This document shows, one piece after another, positions 21,219 through 31,360 of a stretch of DNA of 64,000 bases (position 1 is the first letter of the stretch; every line of letters starts with the position of its first letter). A program made the translations under genes and the position numbers. The notes beneath the pieces were generated by a model. The model had not been told where the DNA came from. It worked only from the letters and a program-made list of their open reading frames with translations, and searched no databases. This DNA comes from Laetiporus sulphureus 93-53 (lineage: Eukaryota; Basidiomycota; Agaricomycetes; Polyporales; Laetiporaceae): positions 277,902-341,901 of the forward strand of contig NW_024468545.1 in the NCBI RefSeq assembly GCF_001632365.1, given 5' to 3'.

Positions 21219-22517
21219 CTAACGAGAGTACTTTACACGAAACTTTGCTACAGAGGTCCGGACGAGGTCGACACGAGAACGATCAAATGAATTTGTAATA
21301 AAAAGAGGAAGAATTTGCTCGATACGACGCCAGTAATCTAAGAAGGCGTGCGACTTCCACCGCCCTTGCACGGCAACAACGTCCGGCGGTGTGCCGCGAA
21401 GCAATAGTTCAGTTGCTCCACCGATCCGGAACGAATGCCCAGTCATAGAGCACAAACCGGCCGACGTCCAGATAGTGTTGCAACGGTCGAGGAACCAAGG
21501 TCGTGTCATAGGGGCCCAATTGCCACCATCAGTTTTGAAAGCGAAGAACGGGGCAGACGACGGAACAGAAGCGTTTGCGGAAAGGTGATGACGAAGAGCA
21601 ATAAGCGGGTTTGTAGGGTCTGCGATGTCAGAAATCACGATATTGGCGCCGTCTGAATGTGTAGTTTTCGTCCACGGTATATGTAGAGTCGCGTAACGAG
21701 ATCCGCCAGGCAGAGAGCGAAGATTGAGTTGCTGTCCCCTAGAAACGTGTCGCCTAGGATCGAATGAGGTGGCACTGGGTACGACGACCTCACCAAGACG
21801 ACAGATGCTCCAAAAAGCCATACATGCGCAGGCGTAAACCGCTGCATCGAAGGTATTTGAAAGGTCCAAGCCGTTGCGCAATGCGTGCATGTGTTCAAGT
21901 GTGACAGGAGGTCGTTTGGGGCGGTGAGAAGCTGCTGGTACAGACTTACTGATAGCTTTACACGCTGCCTTCAACATGTCGCCTCCGAGCCAAGGTGCAC
22001 CGTGAATCGTATGCCAGAACCGAAGGCCTGCCAGCCATGTGTCGACAGTGGAACGTGCAGTGCGGCCTTGCCACTTGGCGAGAAAAGCTGCGAGGAGGTA
22101 CTCAGGCGCGGGCATGCGAGTCGATTCGGGTATATGCAGAGAGTCGCAAAATTGATTGAAACGTAGTAATCCGGCACCGTAGTTGGATCGAGTTTTTCGT
22201 TCAACGGAAGACAACAGACAACTGAAGAGAGTGGACGAATGCTTTGATGACAGAGACGATGCGAATCGAGATTGTTGCGTGATACTAAACGGAGTGCGCC
22301 AGAGAACAAGACGTTGGGCGGCAGGAACGTCGGGACGAAGCGGTGAAGGAGTGATGTAACAACCTGATTTAGGCTTCCGGGCCTGTTTCGAAATTCGCGA
22401 TGTCGAGGTACGCGGTTGAGGGTCAGTCCGCCGAGTGGCTAATTCACCGAACGGATCCTCACCTCGCATCGTCGCACCTGCACGTGCAGGCGCCGAGCAC
22501 GAAGTTGTACTAGGCAT
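21219..22517 (-). CDS. Tyrosine recombinase of the retroelement
   Basis: Integrates the circular DNA copy of a YR retroelement by site-specific recombination instead of a DDE integrase. From the ATG at 22517 the protein has about 432 residues. A SAM-like core-binding region comes first (KTRSNYGAGLLRFNQFCDSL, then STVDTWLAGLRFWH). The catalytic domain has the first Arg in ICRLGEVVVP, the H-x-x-R box in GHSFRIGGATELLLRG, GRWKSHAFLDYWRR with the likely nucleophile Tyr, and no internal stop. The start codon overlaps the RT-RH stop by 8 nt (ATGCCTAG), so it is probably translated by termination-reinitiation or from a separate transcript. Confidence 0.88.
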   Translation of the reverse strand: MPSTTSCSAPARAGATMRGEDPFGELATRRTDPQPRTSTSRISKQARKPKSGCYITPSPLRPDVPAAQRLVLWRTPFSITQQSRFASSLSSKHSSTLFSCLLSSVERKTRSNYGAGLLRFNQFCDSLHIPESTRMPAPEYLLAAFLAKWQGRTARSTVDTWLAGLRFWHTIHGAPWLGGDMLKAACKAISKSVPAASHRPKRPPVTLEHMHALRNGLDLSNTFDAAVYACACMAFWSICRLGEVVVPSATSFDPRRHVSRGQQLNLRSLPGGSRYATLHIPWTKTTHSDGANIVISDIADPTNPLIALRHHLSANASVPSSAPFFAFKTDGGNWAPMTRPWFLDRCNTIWTSAGLCSMTGHSFRIGGATELLLRGTPPDVVAVQGRWKSHAFLDYWRRIEQILPLFITNSFDRSRVDLVRTSVAKFRVKYSR

Positions 22518-24889
22518 TAACCAGGAACGGTCGCAGCTCTGCTGGGAGCTCGAATGGTTTCGGCAAACGAGACAGCTTGGCGTCCGGTACACCGCGAGAG
22601 ACCGGGTCAGCCAGATTGTCTTTGGTATTAACATATGAGGGCACAAAAACGAGATTCGAGGCCATAGCGATGATGTCCACGCGACGGATAGACTCATTGG
22701 TGTGCCGATTACGACCACGGCCGCGTTTGTATGCATCAATAACACCGGTGTTGTCACCCCGAACGAGAATAGCTGCGTCCTGGTAGCCGAGGCCGTCGAC
22801 CACGCGGACTGCAAACTCGAGCGCGATCATTTCGGCCCACCCGATGTCACGCCCGTCTCTCTTCCAACCAGGGATCCAGCGCCAGGCCGCCCAGCTCGAG
22901 CCCATGACAAGGCCAACGCCCCAGTCGGTAGACGCGTCGACCCAGATACCCAGATCTCGGGGCTCACCCCGAGGGCGTAGCGACCGAGCTGGAGATGGCG
23001 ACGCCAGCACGAATAGCCACCAACGCATGTCGGACATGACGGAGTGCGGAGGGTACCGCGTAGCGAAGCGGTTAGGGAAAGACGATATGAATGCGCATAG
23101 GTTCGGCAGATAGGCCCGGCCATGCGGAAAAACGAAGGTGATATGCGATAACGTGCCATTGATACTCATGGATTCACGCTGGGTTACGCGGCCGCGTTCA
23201 GCACCTGCAACGAAGGACTGCAATTTTGTGAGATATTTGATACGCTTCACTTCGGGAAGAGACACGGAACGCTCGGGCAAATCCCACGAAAAACCGAAAT
23301 AAACGCGTATGAACCCATAGTCGCACAGCTTCTCCTCGGTATGCCACGGGACACCGAGAGGGGCGGTGATGCGCAAGACGGTTTTCAAATCGTATGGGTA
23401 AGAGTAGGGCACCAGAACCCCGTTGACCCAGCCACCACTGGATGGAAAACGAAATGAAAAGAAATCGTCGACCCACTTCCCAGTGGGCTTAACACCTTCA
23501 CAAGCGAGGATGTCTATGACAGCGTCGGCGGGCTCGCCCTGCACCCCAGTAGCAGAAGATATGCCAAACGGTAAACAATGATCGATGTAGAATGCATCGT
23601 TATGTTTCACGACGATGAAACGCTTGTGCGGTGGCCACACAGGAGACGCACGGAAAGCGGCCTTAATATCCAGCGTCGCAGCCTGCGCACCTTCGGGTGC
23701 AGTGGCGACCTACGAGGCACGAGGACGACATCAGCACGGGCCAAACGGATAGCGCGTGCGTGACGACAACCGGGAAAAACAATCAAGGCCCGTTTAATGA
23801 CGCGCATGCCAGGGTTCGCCCATGGCACGTAAGAGCATGTATGTGCCGAAACGACAGCACTACGAACGAGTGGACGACGCGGATATGCTCTCCGAAACGG
23901 ACGTACGAATATTCCCCGAAGAATGAGCGAGCGGAACGCCGCCCCGGATAACGACGTGGGGATAACGCGTAAACGAGAGGAACGTGACGGGTACGAGTGC
24001 GGGTGCAGTGCACAGCTGCACTGAAGAAGCGAACGAGGAAAAAAGAAGGAACACTTACGATTTCTGCGATCTGGGCAGCCGTAGCCCAGCTAGTCTGAAA
24101 CTCGTCTGGATCGATCTGATCGTTGACCGATACGCCGGTCTCGTCCTTGAAGGACAGGTTCCGCACAACGCGGAACTTCCCCGGGGAGCCGGCCTTCTCG
24201 ACGACGGCGAGCGGCGAAGAACGAAAACAAGCGCCGAGATGGTCCTCAACTTCGGCTTGCGAGAATGGTCCAGAAAACCGACCAGCGTCGAGTTCTTCTT
24301 GGACATATGCGTCGATAACGAGGGGGTGTTGCAGTGCGGAACGGTGATTATCTGGTGTGAAGGATCGAAGTAGAGGCGCGAAGTCGCCAATGGGAAAACC
24401 GTAACGTATCTTATGCGGTAAGAACGGGTATCGCTCAAGGATATTGTGGCGCTGAAGAATGGCTTCGAAAGCGTCGGCGTTGTAGGGTGTTACGATGCGA
24501 TTACGAACGCAGACAGCTTGAGGAGCCGGCGTGGTGCTCTTGGGAACCGCAGAAAGAACAGCGGTGAGGGGTTCCTTTGGGGCAACGACGAGAGCAGGTG
24601 CCGGTGAGGTTCCATATGATGCACAATTCTTGGCGACTAGCGTCGATGAGCAGCCGCCTGTCGATGAAGACGCTGATGATCGCGCGGCCATCACGGATGG
24701 TCGTTTGCGAGCATGCGGAAGCGCGGTGTCCAGTCCTCGCACATAAGAGGCAAAGCGACTCTGAGGACGCGAGTCGTTTGCCCTCGCGAAAGGGCTTGGA
24801 GCGCTCGGGCGCACGTTCACCTCCGTTACGAGTGCGTTCCTCGCTACGAGGATATGGGCGAAACCGGTTAGAGGAGTCACGCGTGCCAT
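22510..24889 (-). CDS. Reverse transcriptase / RNase H of the retroelement, with one intron
   Basis: Copies element RNA into DNA and degrades the RNA strand. The N-terminal RT part is seen before the intron (SPLAVVEKAGSPGKFRVVRN, then NDQIDPDEFQTSW). Intron 23710-24058 (GTAAGT...TAG, 349 nt, phase 0) joins AAQIAEI to VATAPEGAQAATLDIKAAF, which carries the first catalytic Asp. LPFGISSATG and KWVDDFFSFR (the YxDD-type box) follow. RNase H residues: WVDASTDWG, WAEMIALEFA, RGDNTGVIDAY and NLADPVSRG. If the intron is not removed, the frame stops at 23783. The exact start is unclear: the frame is open from 24889 and overlaps Gag by about 390 nt in another frame. Confidence 0.87.
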
Positions 24890-25952
24890 ATGGCTCCGCG
24901 CTGTAGCCTTCTCGCATCATCTCCACCTGGATCTTCTCCAGGCGGTTTTGGTACTTTGCATCCTCGGGAGAGAAGGTTGAGGGCTCGTTCATCCACGTTC
25001 GACGCACCTCACAGTCGAACCGAAGGATGGCTTTGTAATCCCTGTAAAAGTGCGGCAGAGATGTGATGTAGTCATAATGAATCTGGAAAAGCTCAACAAT
25101 CTCCCTGTCTGCGAGCTTCCGATAGACTTTCAGCATGTTCTTCCAAGCCTCCGTGAATAACCCTACAGGAAGGGACTCTTCCTCGGGCCATCCGGCGAGG
25201 TCAATGATATCGACACGCGAGCCAGAATTCGTGGTCAGCTTCCGCGTCCGGACAGAGGTCGGGTCTAGATGCATTCTCCGAATAGCGTCTGAAGTGACCA
25301 GCGTTAAAGGGATGTGGATCTGCGCTGATGCAAGCTTGAGAACGGCCGGGGGAATCTCGAAACCTTGGTCCTTAAACAGGTTGGAGGAGCGCAGACACGC
25401 CACCGAAAAGAGCTTCTTCTCGGGTGTACCTGCCTGTTCAGATGCGTTGACGACCTCCTTGACGGCTGTATGCGCCTCTTTAGGGCCTGTATGCGCCTCT
25501 TTAGGGCCTGTATGCGCCTCTTTAGTGCCTATATGCGCCTCTTTACCGGGTGTATGCGTGTCCGTGAGCACCTGGAAAGCCTTCATAAATGCCACCTTCG
25601 AGGACGGAGACATGCCGCGTATAGCTGCCGCAAGTGGAGTCGCGTCGGCTAGTATGGTTGCAGGGGTCTTAAGAGTCTCCCCGGTCTCCTCATCGTCAGC
25701 GGGAATTTCGTTTCCGTCGAGATCAAGGAATAACTCATCGTCCGAGACAGCTTCGTCGCCTCCATCGCGTTGGTCTAACCTAGCGGTGTTGCGCGCAGCG
25801 CGCTCTTCGTTCTCTCGCTCGATGGCTTCCGCTGGGGCGCCTTGCCAGGAGCTGCGCGAAGCATCGCCACGGCGGGCTAGCTCGTCGAGTTCCCTCACCA
25901 TGTCTTGAGTGGACTTCCCAGAAATGCCGGGAGGCTGAGATCCTTTAGGCAT
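24501..25952 (-). CDS. Gag-like protein of the retroelement
   Basis: A 483-residue uninterrupted frame with a good start context (gccaccATGcc). The acidic N-terminal third contains a seven-residue repeat (KEAHTGP and variants, about four copies). The middle part (WKNMLKVYRKLADREIVELF, then YDYITSLPHFYRDYKAILRF) looks like a capsid-type helical region. The C-terminus has CLLCARTGHRASAC, a zinc knuckle, and then a Cys/His cluster (CIIWNLTGTCSRRCPKG, then HRCSFCGSQEHHAGSSSC). Its position in front of RT and the knuckles support a nucleocapsid-like role binding element RNA. It is not recognisable as a standard retroviral Gag beyond this. Confidence 0.8.
   Translation of the reverse strand: MPKGSQPPGISGKSTQDMVRELDELARRGDASRSSWQGAPAEAIERENEERAARNTARLDQRDGGDEAVSDDELFLDLDGNEIPADDEETGETLKTPATILADATPLAAAIRGMSPSSKVAFMKAFQVLTDTHTPGKEAHIGTKEAHTGPKEAHTGPKEAHTAVKEVVNASEQAGTPEKKLFSVACLRSSNLFKDQGFEIPPAVLKLASAQIHIPLTLVTSDAIRRMHLDPTSVRTRKLTTNSGSRVDIIDLAGWPEEESLPVGLFTEAWKNMLKVYRKLADREIVELFQIHYDYITSLPHFYRDYKAILRFDCEVRRTWMNEPSTFSPEDAKYQNRLEKIQVEMMREGYSAEPYGTRDSSNRFRPYPRSEERTRNGGERAPERSKPFREGKRLASSESLCLLCARTGHRASACSQTTIRDGRAIISVFIDRRLLIDASRQELCIIWNLTGTCSRRCPKGTPHRCSFCGSQEHHAGSSSCLRS
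25467..25557. repeat. 21-nt minisatellite inside Gag
   Basis: About four tandem copies of a 21-nt unit (TGTATGCGCCTCTTTAGGGC plus one base), a multiple of three, encoding a heptad KEAH-T-G-P. Copies differ by a few substitutions. Confidence 0.85.
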
Positions 25953-26088
25953 GGTGGCCGTATAAGATGGATATGTACAACCGAGCTACGAGAAGAAGAA
26001 TCCGCTACACAGCGTGGTAGCGAATGTCGTGGCGATGAGGAAGAGGCGTAGCGCGCGTACGTCAGGTGAGCGCGTCTCTTCTTCTCCC

Positions 26089-26107
26089 GCTTGCTTAGTA
26101 AGCAAGC
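26089..26107. repeat. 19-nt perfect palindrome at the retroelement/ISA2 junction
   Basis: GCTTGCTTA-G-TAAGCAAGC is perfectly symmetric. It lies 45 nt upstream of the ISA2 start and 137 nt upstream of the Gag start. It may mark the element end or a protein-binding site. Confidence 0.75.
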
Positions 26108-26112
26108 GTTCG

Positions 26113-26140
26113 TCCCAGTGCTCGTTTCTCGGCACTGGGA
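26113..26140. repeat. 9-bp hairpin 11 nt before the ISA2 start codon
   Basis: TCCCAGTGC and GCACTGGGA pair perfectly across a 10-nt loop (TCGTTTCTCG). If transcribed, it would sit in the ISA2 5' UTR right before the ATG at 26152 and could slow initiation. It could also belong to the element terminus. Confidence 0.65.
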
Positions 26141-26151
26141 CTGAACTTCAC

Positions 26152-27047
26152 ATGTCCTCTACTACCGCCACTGCTCGCCTTCTCTGCGCATTCACGCCTT
26201 ATGGAACTTCTCGCGCCATTGCGTCCAACTCCAAGCTCACGCTTTTGAGAGGAATACACGATGCTGCCCACGCAACTCGACGCTGTCCGACCCTGGTCGT
26301 GCACCGAGCACCAGCACCACCACGAGCACGCATACAGAGACGAACGTTCTCCGTCTCGCGGACGACTCTAGCGGCGCTCGCACAGCGCCCGCCCGCACAT
26401 CATACTGTCCTACTTGCGTATCCATCTCCCAGCGCCCTGCATGAGGAGGCAGAGGAAGAGGAGGCGGACGAGCCCGAGGTGGACTTTGTCCCGCCAGAGG
26501 AGGCAAAGATCGAGATTACCGACCGGGCGGCGGAGGTACCGTGTCTCCAGAACCCTACATTGTCTGTTCCATGTTGGCTGACTTGTACGTGCGCCAGCAA
26601 CTCCGTGCGGTCGCACAGCGGCAGGGAAACCCGGACGTTGCGCTGCGGATATCGGTCGAGAGCGGCGGGTGTCATGGGTATCAGTACAAGATGGATCTCG
26701 CAAAGAGCAGAGAATTGGATGATTAGTGCGTCGCTGCCGTGTATTCTCCATTTTCTCTTCCTCGACCCGTATTGAAGTATTGGTCACTGACTGTTCCTTT
26801 CGTACAGCGTGTTCACCCATCCGACCATCAGGCCGTCCAACATCGTCGTCGACGCGGTCTCGATGGCGCTCCTGAAGGGCTCCATGGTCGACTTTGCGAC
26901 CGAGCTGATCGGGAGCAGCTTCCGCATAATGGACAATCCTCAGGTGCGTGCATTCGTTATGCATGCGGATGGCAGCTGATGCAGTGCGGTATGTAGGCGA
27001 AGGGGGGAAGTTGTGGATGTGGAGTTAGCTGGGAGCTGAAGGTATAG
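26152..27047 (+). CDS. ISA2: Mitochondrial iron-sulfur cluster assembly protein (IscA/HesB family, ISA2)
   Basis: Works with ISA1 and IBA57 in making mitochondrial [4Fe-4S] clusters. Exons: 26152-26535, 26598-26725, 26808-26943 and 26997-27047. The N-terminal 75 or so residues are rich in Arg, Ser and Ala with few acids (IQRRTFSVSRTTL), a typical presequence. The A-type core follows: VALRISVESGGCHGYQYKMD with the first conserved Cys, then VVDAVSMALLKGSMVDFATE, then LIGSSFRIMDNPQ, and AKGGSCGCGVSWELKV with the C-G-C pair. All three cysteines are present. GCHGYQY and ELIGSSF favour ISA2 over ISA1. The start lies only 200 nt from the Gag start of the retroelement, head to head, so its promoter may have been rearranged. 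Confidence 0.95.
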
Positions 27048-29633
27048 TTGATGCGCTTGTCTCTGCCGTATCGTGGGCGGAGGGAGATGGGAATATCAGG
27101 CGAGAATGATCGCGTTTATTGGTATATAATGTATGTGTTCTCAATTCTTAGATACTGATCGTCCTCAGGTATAGACTTCTGTGCATCTTCCCGCAGTTAG
27201 CAAGAGCATTCAGTCTTGTCCACCATGTTTCCTAGGCACATTTTCACCTGTCAGTGTACACTACCGGATAAAGAGCGGGTGTTATTTTTCGATGAGGCAT
27301 TGGATCATCCGTCCGTGATCTCCATTACTCTGTCAACAAAACTTCCCCTCAGCCCGTCTATCAACAACACTTGTTCCGTAGACGACACAAATATATGTAA
27401 GACCCGATGTGCGCTCGCATGTTCGCTCTGTGGTGCAGTTTCTCTCATAAACTCTCGTTCGTTTCGCCGCACAACAAACGAACATCCACATACTCTATGT
27501 ATAGGCCATCCTACGTCATCTTTTCGTTCCCACGCAGTGTGCTTCCGCCGTCGCACAGAACAAGCTATGGCTTTGTCTGTGCACGCGACTGAGCTAAAAA
27601 ATGTGAGTGTTCTGGACATCTTTTCTATGCAATCAGACTTCCTCACGCGGGCAGCGCTCTACCTTGTCTCACTTCTGCCGAGAATCCGAAGTTAGAGTAG
27701 AGCTAACCTGACGCCTTCTTGGACTCGGGGTTGGTTGCGGTCTAACCTTGTTTGGCTGGGCTCTTTTTCCTGAACAAATGAACGCGGAGGTCAGGCGGAC
27801 GGACAAGGACCTGAATTTCCTCTAGTCTGATGCTCGTGATCAGGCACAGCGGCCGCGCCGGGGGGGTGTATGATCTGGACAGCTTAGAACGCATGTGGGG
27901 TGCTTGATATCCGACTTTACGGCCCCTACTTATCGGGATGCGCGTGGGCCAACGAAATTATCACCTACGAATCTGAATCGGGCGCGTTGGGCGTACGAGC
28001 AGCTCGGACGGAGTACTGCGCATAGAGAGGAGAGGAGTTGCGAACGCGTAGGGAGCAGGTATCGTGACGTCAATTTCAAAAGAGGCTTAGAACTTTTGGT
28101 GGTGATGTCCGACAATCAAGGCCTCCGAGGCCGATCGGTCCCTCGCAGCAAGACGCGGAGAGACGCGAACAAGGACGCTCACACCGATGCTGGATGAAAG
28201 AGAAAAAGAAATCAGTCATATCAGAGGTTTTCGACGCTGCACAGCAATCGCTGGTCACTTACGCATACGGTTGGACAAGAACAGCGATCGAATTCAGGGT
28301 CGGCTTCGGAGGACGTAGAGAAGGACATGAGCCGTGCGGCGATCATCCAAAGAAGGCTATCTAGGATAATCTCGTCGCCCTCCGAGCCGCTGCAATTGGA
28401 GAGGAGAGCCGCGGCCGGAATACTCGCCGTGACCGCGGTGGCGCACTAGCATTGCGCTTGATAACTGCGCCATCATGGCGGCTAGGGCAGGCGGCTGCTG
28501 GTCGCAAAGCGGTGGTGCGTTTTGCGTGCGGCCTCGGGTAGCGAAGAGTGTCCCGTCGGTGGAATAAGCGAGATGTCAAGCTGAATGACGGGCAGGCGAG
28601 GGTGCTGAAAGCGCGCGGAGTCGTGGGGACCGGCGGGCAAGGACACTTTTGGAAACGAATATTCTAAGGAAGAGGTTGGGGACCCTGATCACTTGGATTT
28701 TAATTCAGACAAAAAAGCACTCTCGGCGGGCACTGTATTGTCAAGAATAGGCTTTCGCCGGGGCTCCCTTATTCCGAATCATCTTGTTGTGCATTTCGAG
28801 ATCGTGGGTATCCTCCTTTGTCTATAACAATTGGGCTCAAGACACAATCTCCTTTTTTTCGCTTGGAGGATTGGAAAGGAAACGCATTTACTCAAAAGGA
28901 CCTGAGGTTAACCCGGACGGCTCGGAAGTTTTTTTTCCAAATCAAGACGGATAGCCTTCCGGGTTTTTGTGAAGGGCGGATCAGAGTTGCTCAGTGAGAA
29001 TCGGGGTCCCTCGAAGCTAGCCCTAGCTGGACATCCCACTCGAACCCGGCAAAACATAGAGGATGTCTGGTTGCACATACGCCTTTGCCCAGGCACTTCG
29101 CAGCGCTCGTTATCTTGGACACAGAGGGCACTCTGTATGAAACTTTGGAAATACGACGTGCTCGGTGCTGTACAGTTGATGCCTCTGTGGGATGTCCATC
29201 ATCAAAGAGATGATGGCGTGAGGTGATGAGCGCCGTGGATGAGGAGTTTTCGTCCGCGCTTTGAGAGGCCCGGGCGGAGGTATGCGTGGGCGAGGAGAAT
29301 GCGTGCATGCGAGTAGAATGGGTGGGTGGGCAACAGAACGAGTGCCTCGCGGTGTTAAGAAGCTGGTGCGGAAGTGGCTGAAAAGGGAGAATGATGGCAA
29401 GAGGATTCTTGGTTGGACCTGACAGGAAATTCGCAGGAACATCTTGTTGATCTGTCGGCAACCGAGAGAGCGTGCGCTGCGCGGGCTATGAATGGCTCTT
29501 CCCGTCCAGGAGATATAAGTCCGCCCGCCCTCCCACCCGCTTATTTCTGCTTTTCCCTCCCCGACCACCACTTTCTCCATCAACGTACTCTACCTCCTCC
29601 TCCTCCTCCCCTTCCTTCCCGTAAATCCACATA
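27048..29633. other. Intergenic, no gene seen
   Basis: About 2.6 kb. Open frames on both strands are shadows without motifs. The last 100 nt before the bZIP start are pyrimidine-rich (a CTC repeat near 29591-29610), probably its promoter and 5' UTR. Confidence 0.5.
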
Positions 29634-31360
29634 ATGTCCCGGCACGTCTCCGCTCTCGCCCTCGCCTCCGACATACCCCTCTCTCCGCTCTCCGACCACA
29701 GCCTTCCGTGGGACGCCCATCTGCAGCCGACCGGTCTGCTCTACTCCCCCACCCCCAAGCACGGCTCCGGTTTCGACGCAGCGCAAGCCCACTCGTTCGT
29801 CGGCCTCTACCCGTACCACCTCCCACCCTCGCCCCCGCGCTCGATTCCCAGTCCGGGCGAGCGCTCGCCAGTGCCTGTCTCTAAAGTGCTCAAGAACAGC
29901 CGCAGGAGCACACCTGCTGAGCTCGAACAGCCTCTATGCTTGCCGACCCATCAAGTCTTCGACATTCCGCCGGGTGGCCTCCTCGCGCCATCGCCTTCGC
30001 CGTCCCCTTCGCCGTCCCCAGCCCCTTTCCGCGAGCGCCTGAGCATTTCCATCAACCCAAGCCTTGCATCGCTCTCCCTGCCAGCGAAGCGTGCGTCGAC
30101 CAGCACGGCGAGCACATCCAAGAAGACACGCACTGCAACGTCCACCAAAGACTTTGTGCCCCCGGACGTGTCTGGGTTGAGCAAGCGCGAGGCGCGCCTT
30201 GTGAAGAATCGTGCAGCGGCATTCCTGAGCCGGCAGCGTAAGCGGGAGGAGTTCGAGTGTATGGAGGTGTGAGTGGCACGGTCCTTCATACGTTTCCGCG
30301 AACGTGCTAATAGGTCGCGTAGTCGCGTCGCTGAGCTAGAGCAAGAGAATGCACGATTGCTCGCGATCGCGCAGGCACAGCAAGCGCAGGCGCAGCAAGA
30401 TGAGGAGCTTGTCTCGGAGGTCGAGACGCTCCGTCAACAACTCGCAGAGATGCAGGAACGCGAGCGTGCTCTCGCAAAGGAGCTGTCGCGCAAGACCGCA
30501 GTACGATCGCCATCACCCGCGCCGTCCACCTCTTCGTTGAGGTCGGACGGCTCCGACGAGTCGCTAAGGCCCACCAAGGGTGAGAAGTCAGGCACGAGCT
30601 TAGGATTGATGGTGAGTTCGTTCGTGCATGTTCCGATTCAATCAGGCTCAGTGTGCTCGAGGCACAGGTCCTGCTGTGCGCGCTTCCATCCCTGCTCTCC
30701 GTTCCAAATCCGAATCCCCAGTCGCCCCTCTCCAACACGATCTCCCTCCCGCAGTCCTCCTCCATCGCTTCCTCCTCGCTCGACGCGTTCCTCGCGTCAT
30801 CGTCCGAGTTCGACTGGTCGCTGGCGACGCCAAGCCATTCCGCCATGGACCTCGACTTTGACATGGACCGCGCCGTTGCGCCCCCGTCCAATAGCCAGAC
30901 AATCGAACTCGTCGACGGGAACGACGCGGGCCTCGGCGCTCTCGACATCTCGTTCGACGCGCAGCCGGCAGAGAATGGCAAGATCCGCGTGAGGATACAC
31001 CCTTCTTCCGCGCCATCATCCTCTGCGGGCACACCGTCGTCCTTCTCATCTGCATCGAGTGCCGCGGGCTCGCCGCCCGCATCGTCGCTCTTCGACGACG
31101 ACCACACGGTGGCGCTCTGGGGTGAGACGAGCGGCTCACTGGGGCCGTTCCTGAACGCGGACGCATATGAATCGATGGAGGACGACATCCTCGCACGGAC
31201 AGGCTCGCCGTTTGACTTTGATTTTGATGCTGGAACCGGGGAGTTCTCCCGCGCGGGCTCGCCTGGTGCGGTGCCCGAGAGGCGGCGCGTGCGGATTGCG
31301 CTACGGAGCATGCCCGGCAAGGGGCACGAGGGTGGCGAGTGGGAGGTCGAGTTGTGTTAA
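29634..31360 (+). CDS. bZIP transcription factor
   Basis: Exons 29634-30268, 30323-30611 and 30669-31360. The Ser/Pro-rich N-terminus includes a Pro-Ser dipeptide run. The basic region KREARLVKNRAAAFLSRQRK follows at about residues 180-205, with the N-x-x-A-A-x-x-S-R pattern. Intron 1 falls at the junction of basic region and zipper. The zipper reads VAELEQENARLLAIAQAQQA and LVSEVETLRQQLAEMQ. Past the zipper, SLGLMVLLCALPSLLSVP is a hydrophobic stretch formed across intron 2. The C-terminal third is acidic and Ser-rich, like an activation domain. The basic region recalls ATF6/HAC1-type stress factors, but I cannot assign a subfamily. A truncated pseudogene copy lies 10 kb upstream. Confidence 0.9.

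Larger units (their letters stand above)
21219..26088 (-). mobile_element. Tyrosine-recombinase retroelement (DIRS/Ngaro-like): Gag, RT-RNase H, YR
   Basis: Three overlapping ORFs on the minus strand, in the order Gag-like zinc-knuckle protein, reverse transcriptase with RNase H, and tyrosine recombinase. This order is the hallmark of YR retrotransposons. No methyltransferase domain is seen, which fits Ngaro-like better than classic DIRS. All three frames are open apart from one 349-nt intron in RT, so the copy may be young. Terminal repeats could not be identified; the 3' end may lie in the assembly gap. The 5' boundary is set only roughly, by palindromes just before ISA2. Confidence 0.85.

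Noticed and set aside
26113..26140. Iron-responsive element in the ISA2 leader (CAGTGC present)
   Set aside because: CAGTGC lies in the stem, not in a six-base apical loop, and no C bulge is present; fungi are not known to use the animal IRP system.
27216..27695. 160-codon plus-strand ORF downstream of ISA2
   Set aside because: Composition unlike genes here, no domain, no introns; the opposite strand is equally open.
28991..29583. Two overlapping minus-strand ORFs of about 157 codons upstream of bZIP
   Set aside because: Low-complexity Ser/Pro/Arg translation of a pyrimidine-rich promoter; no motif.
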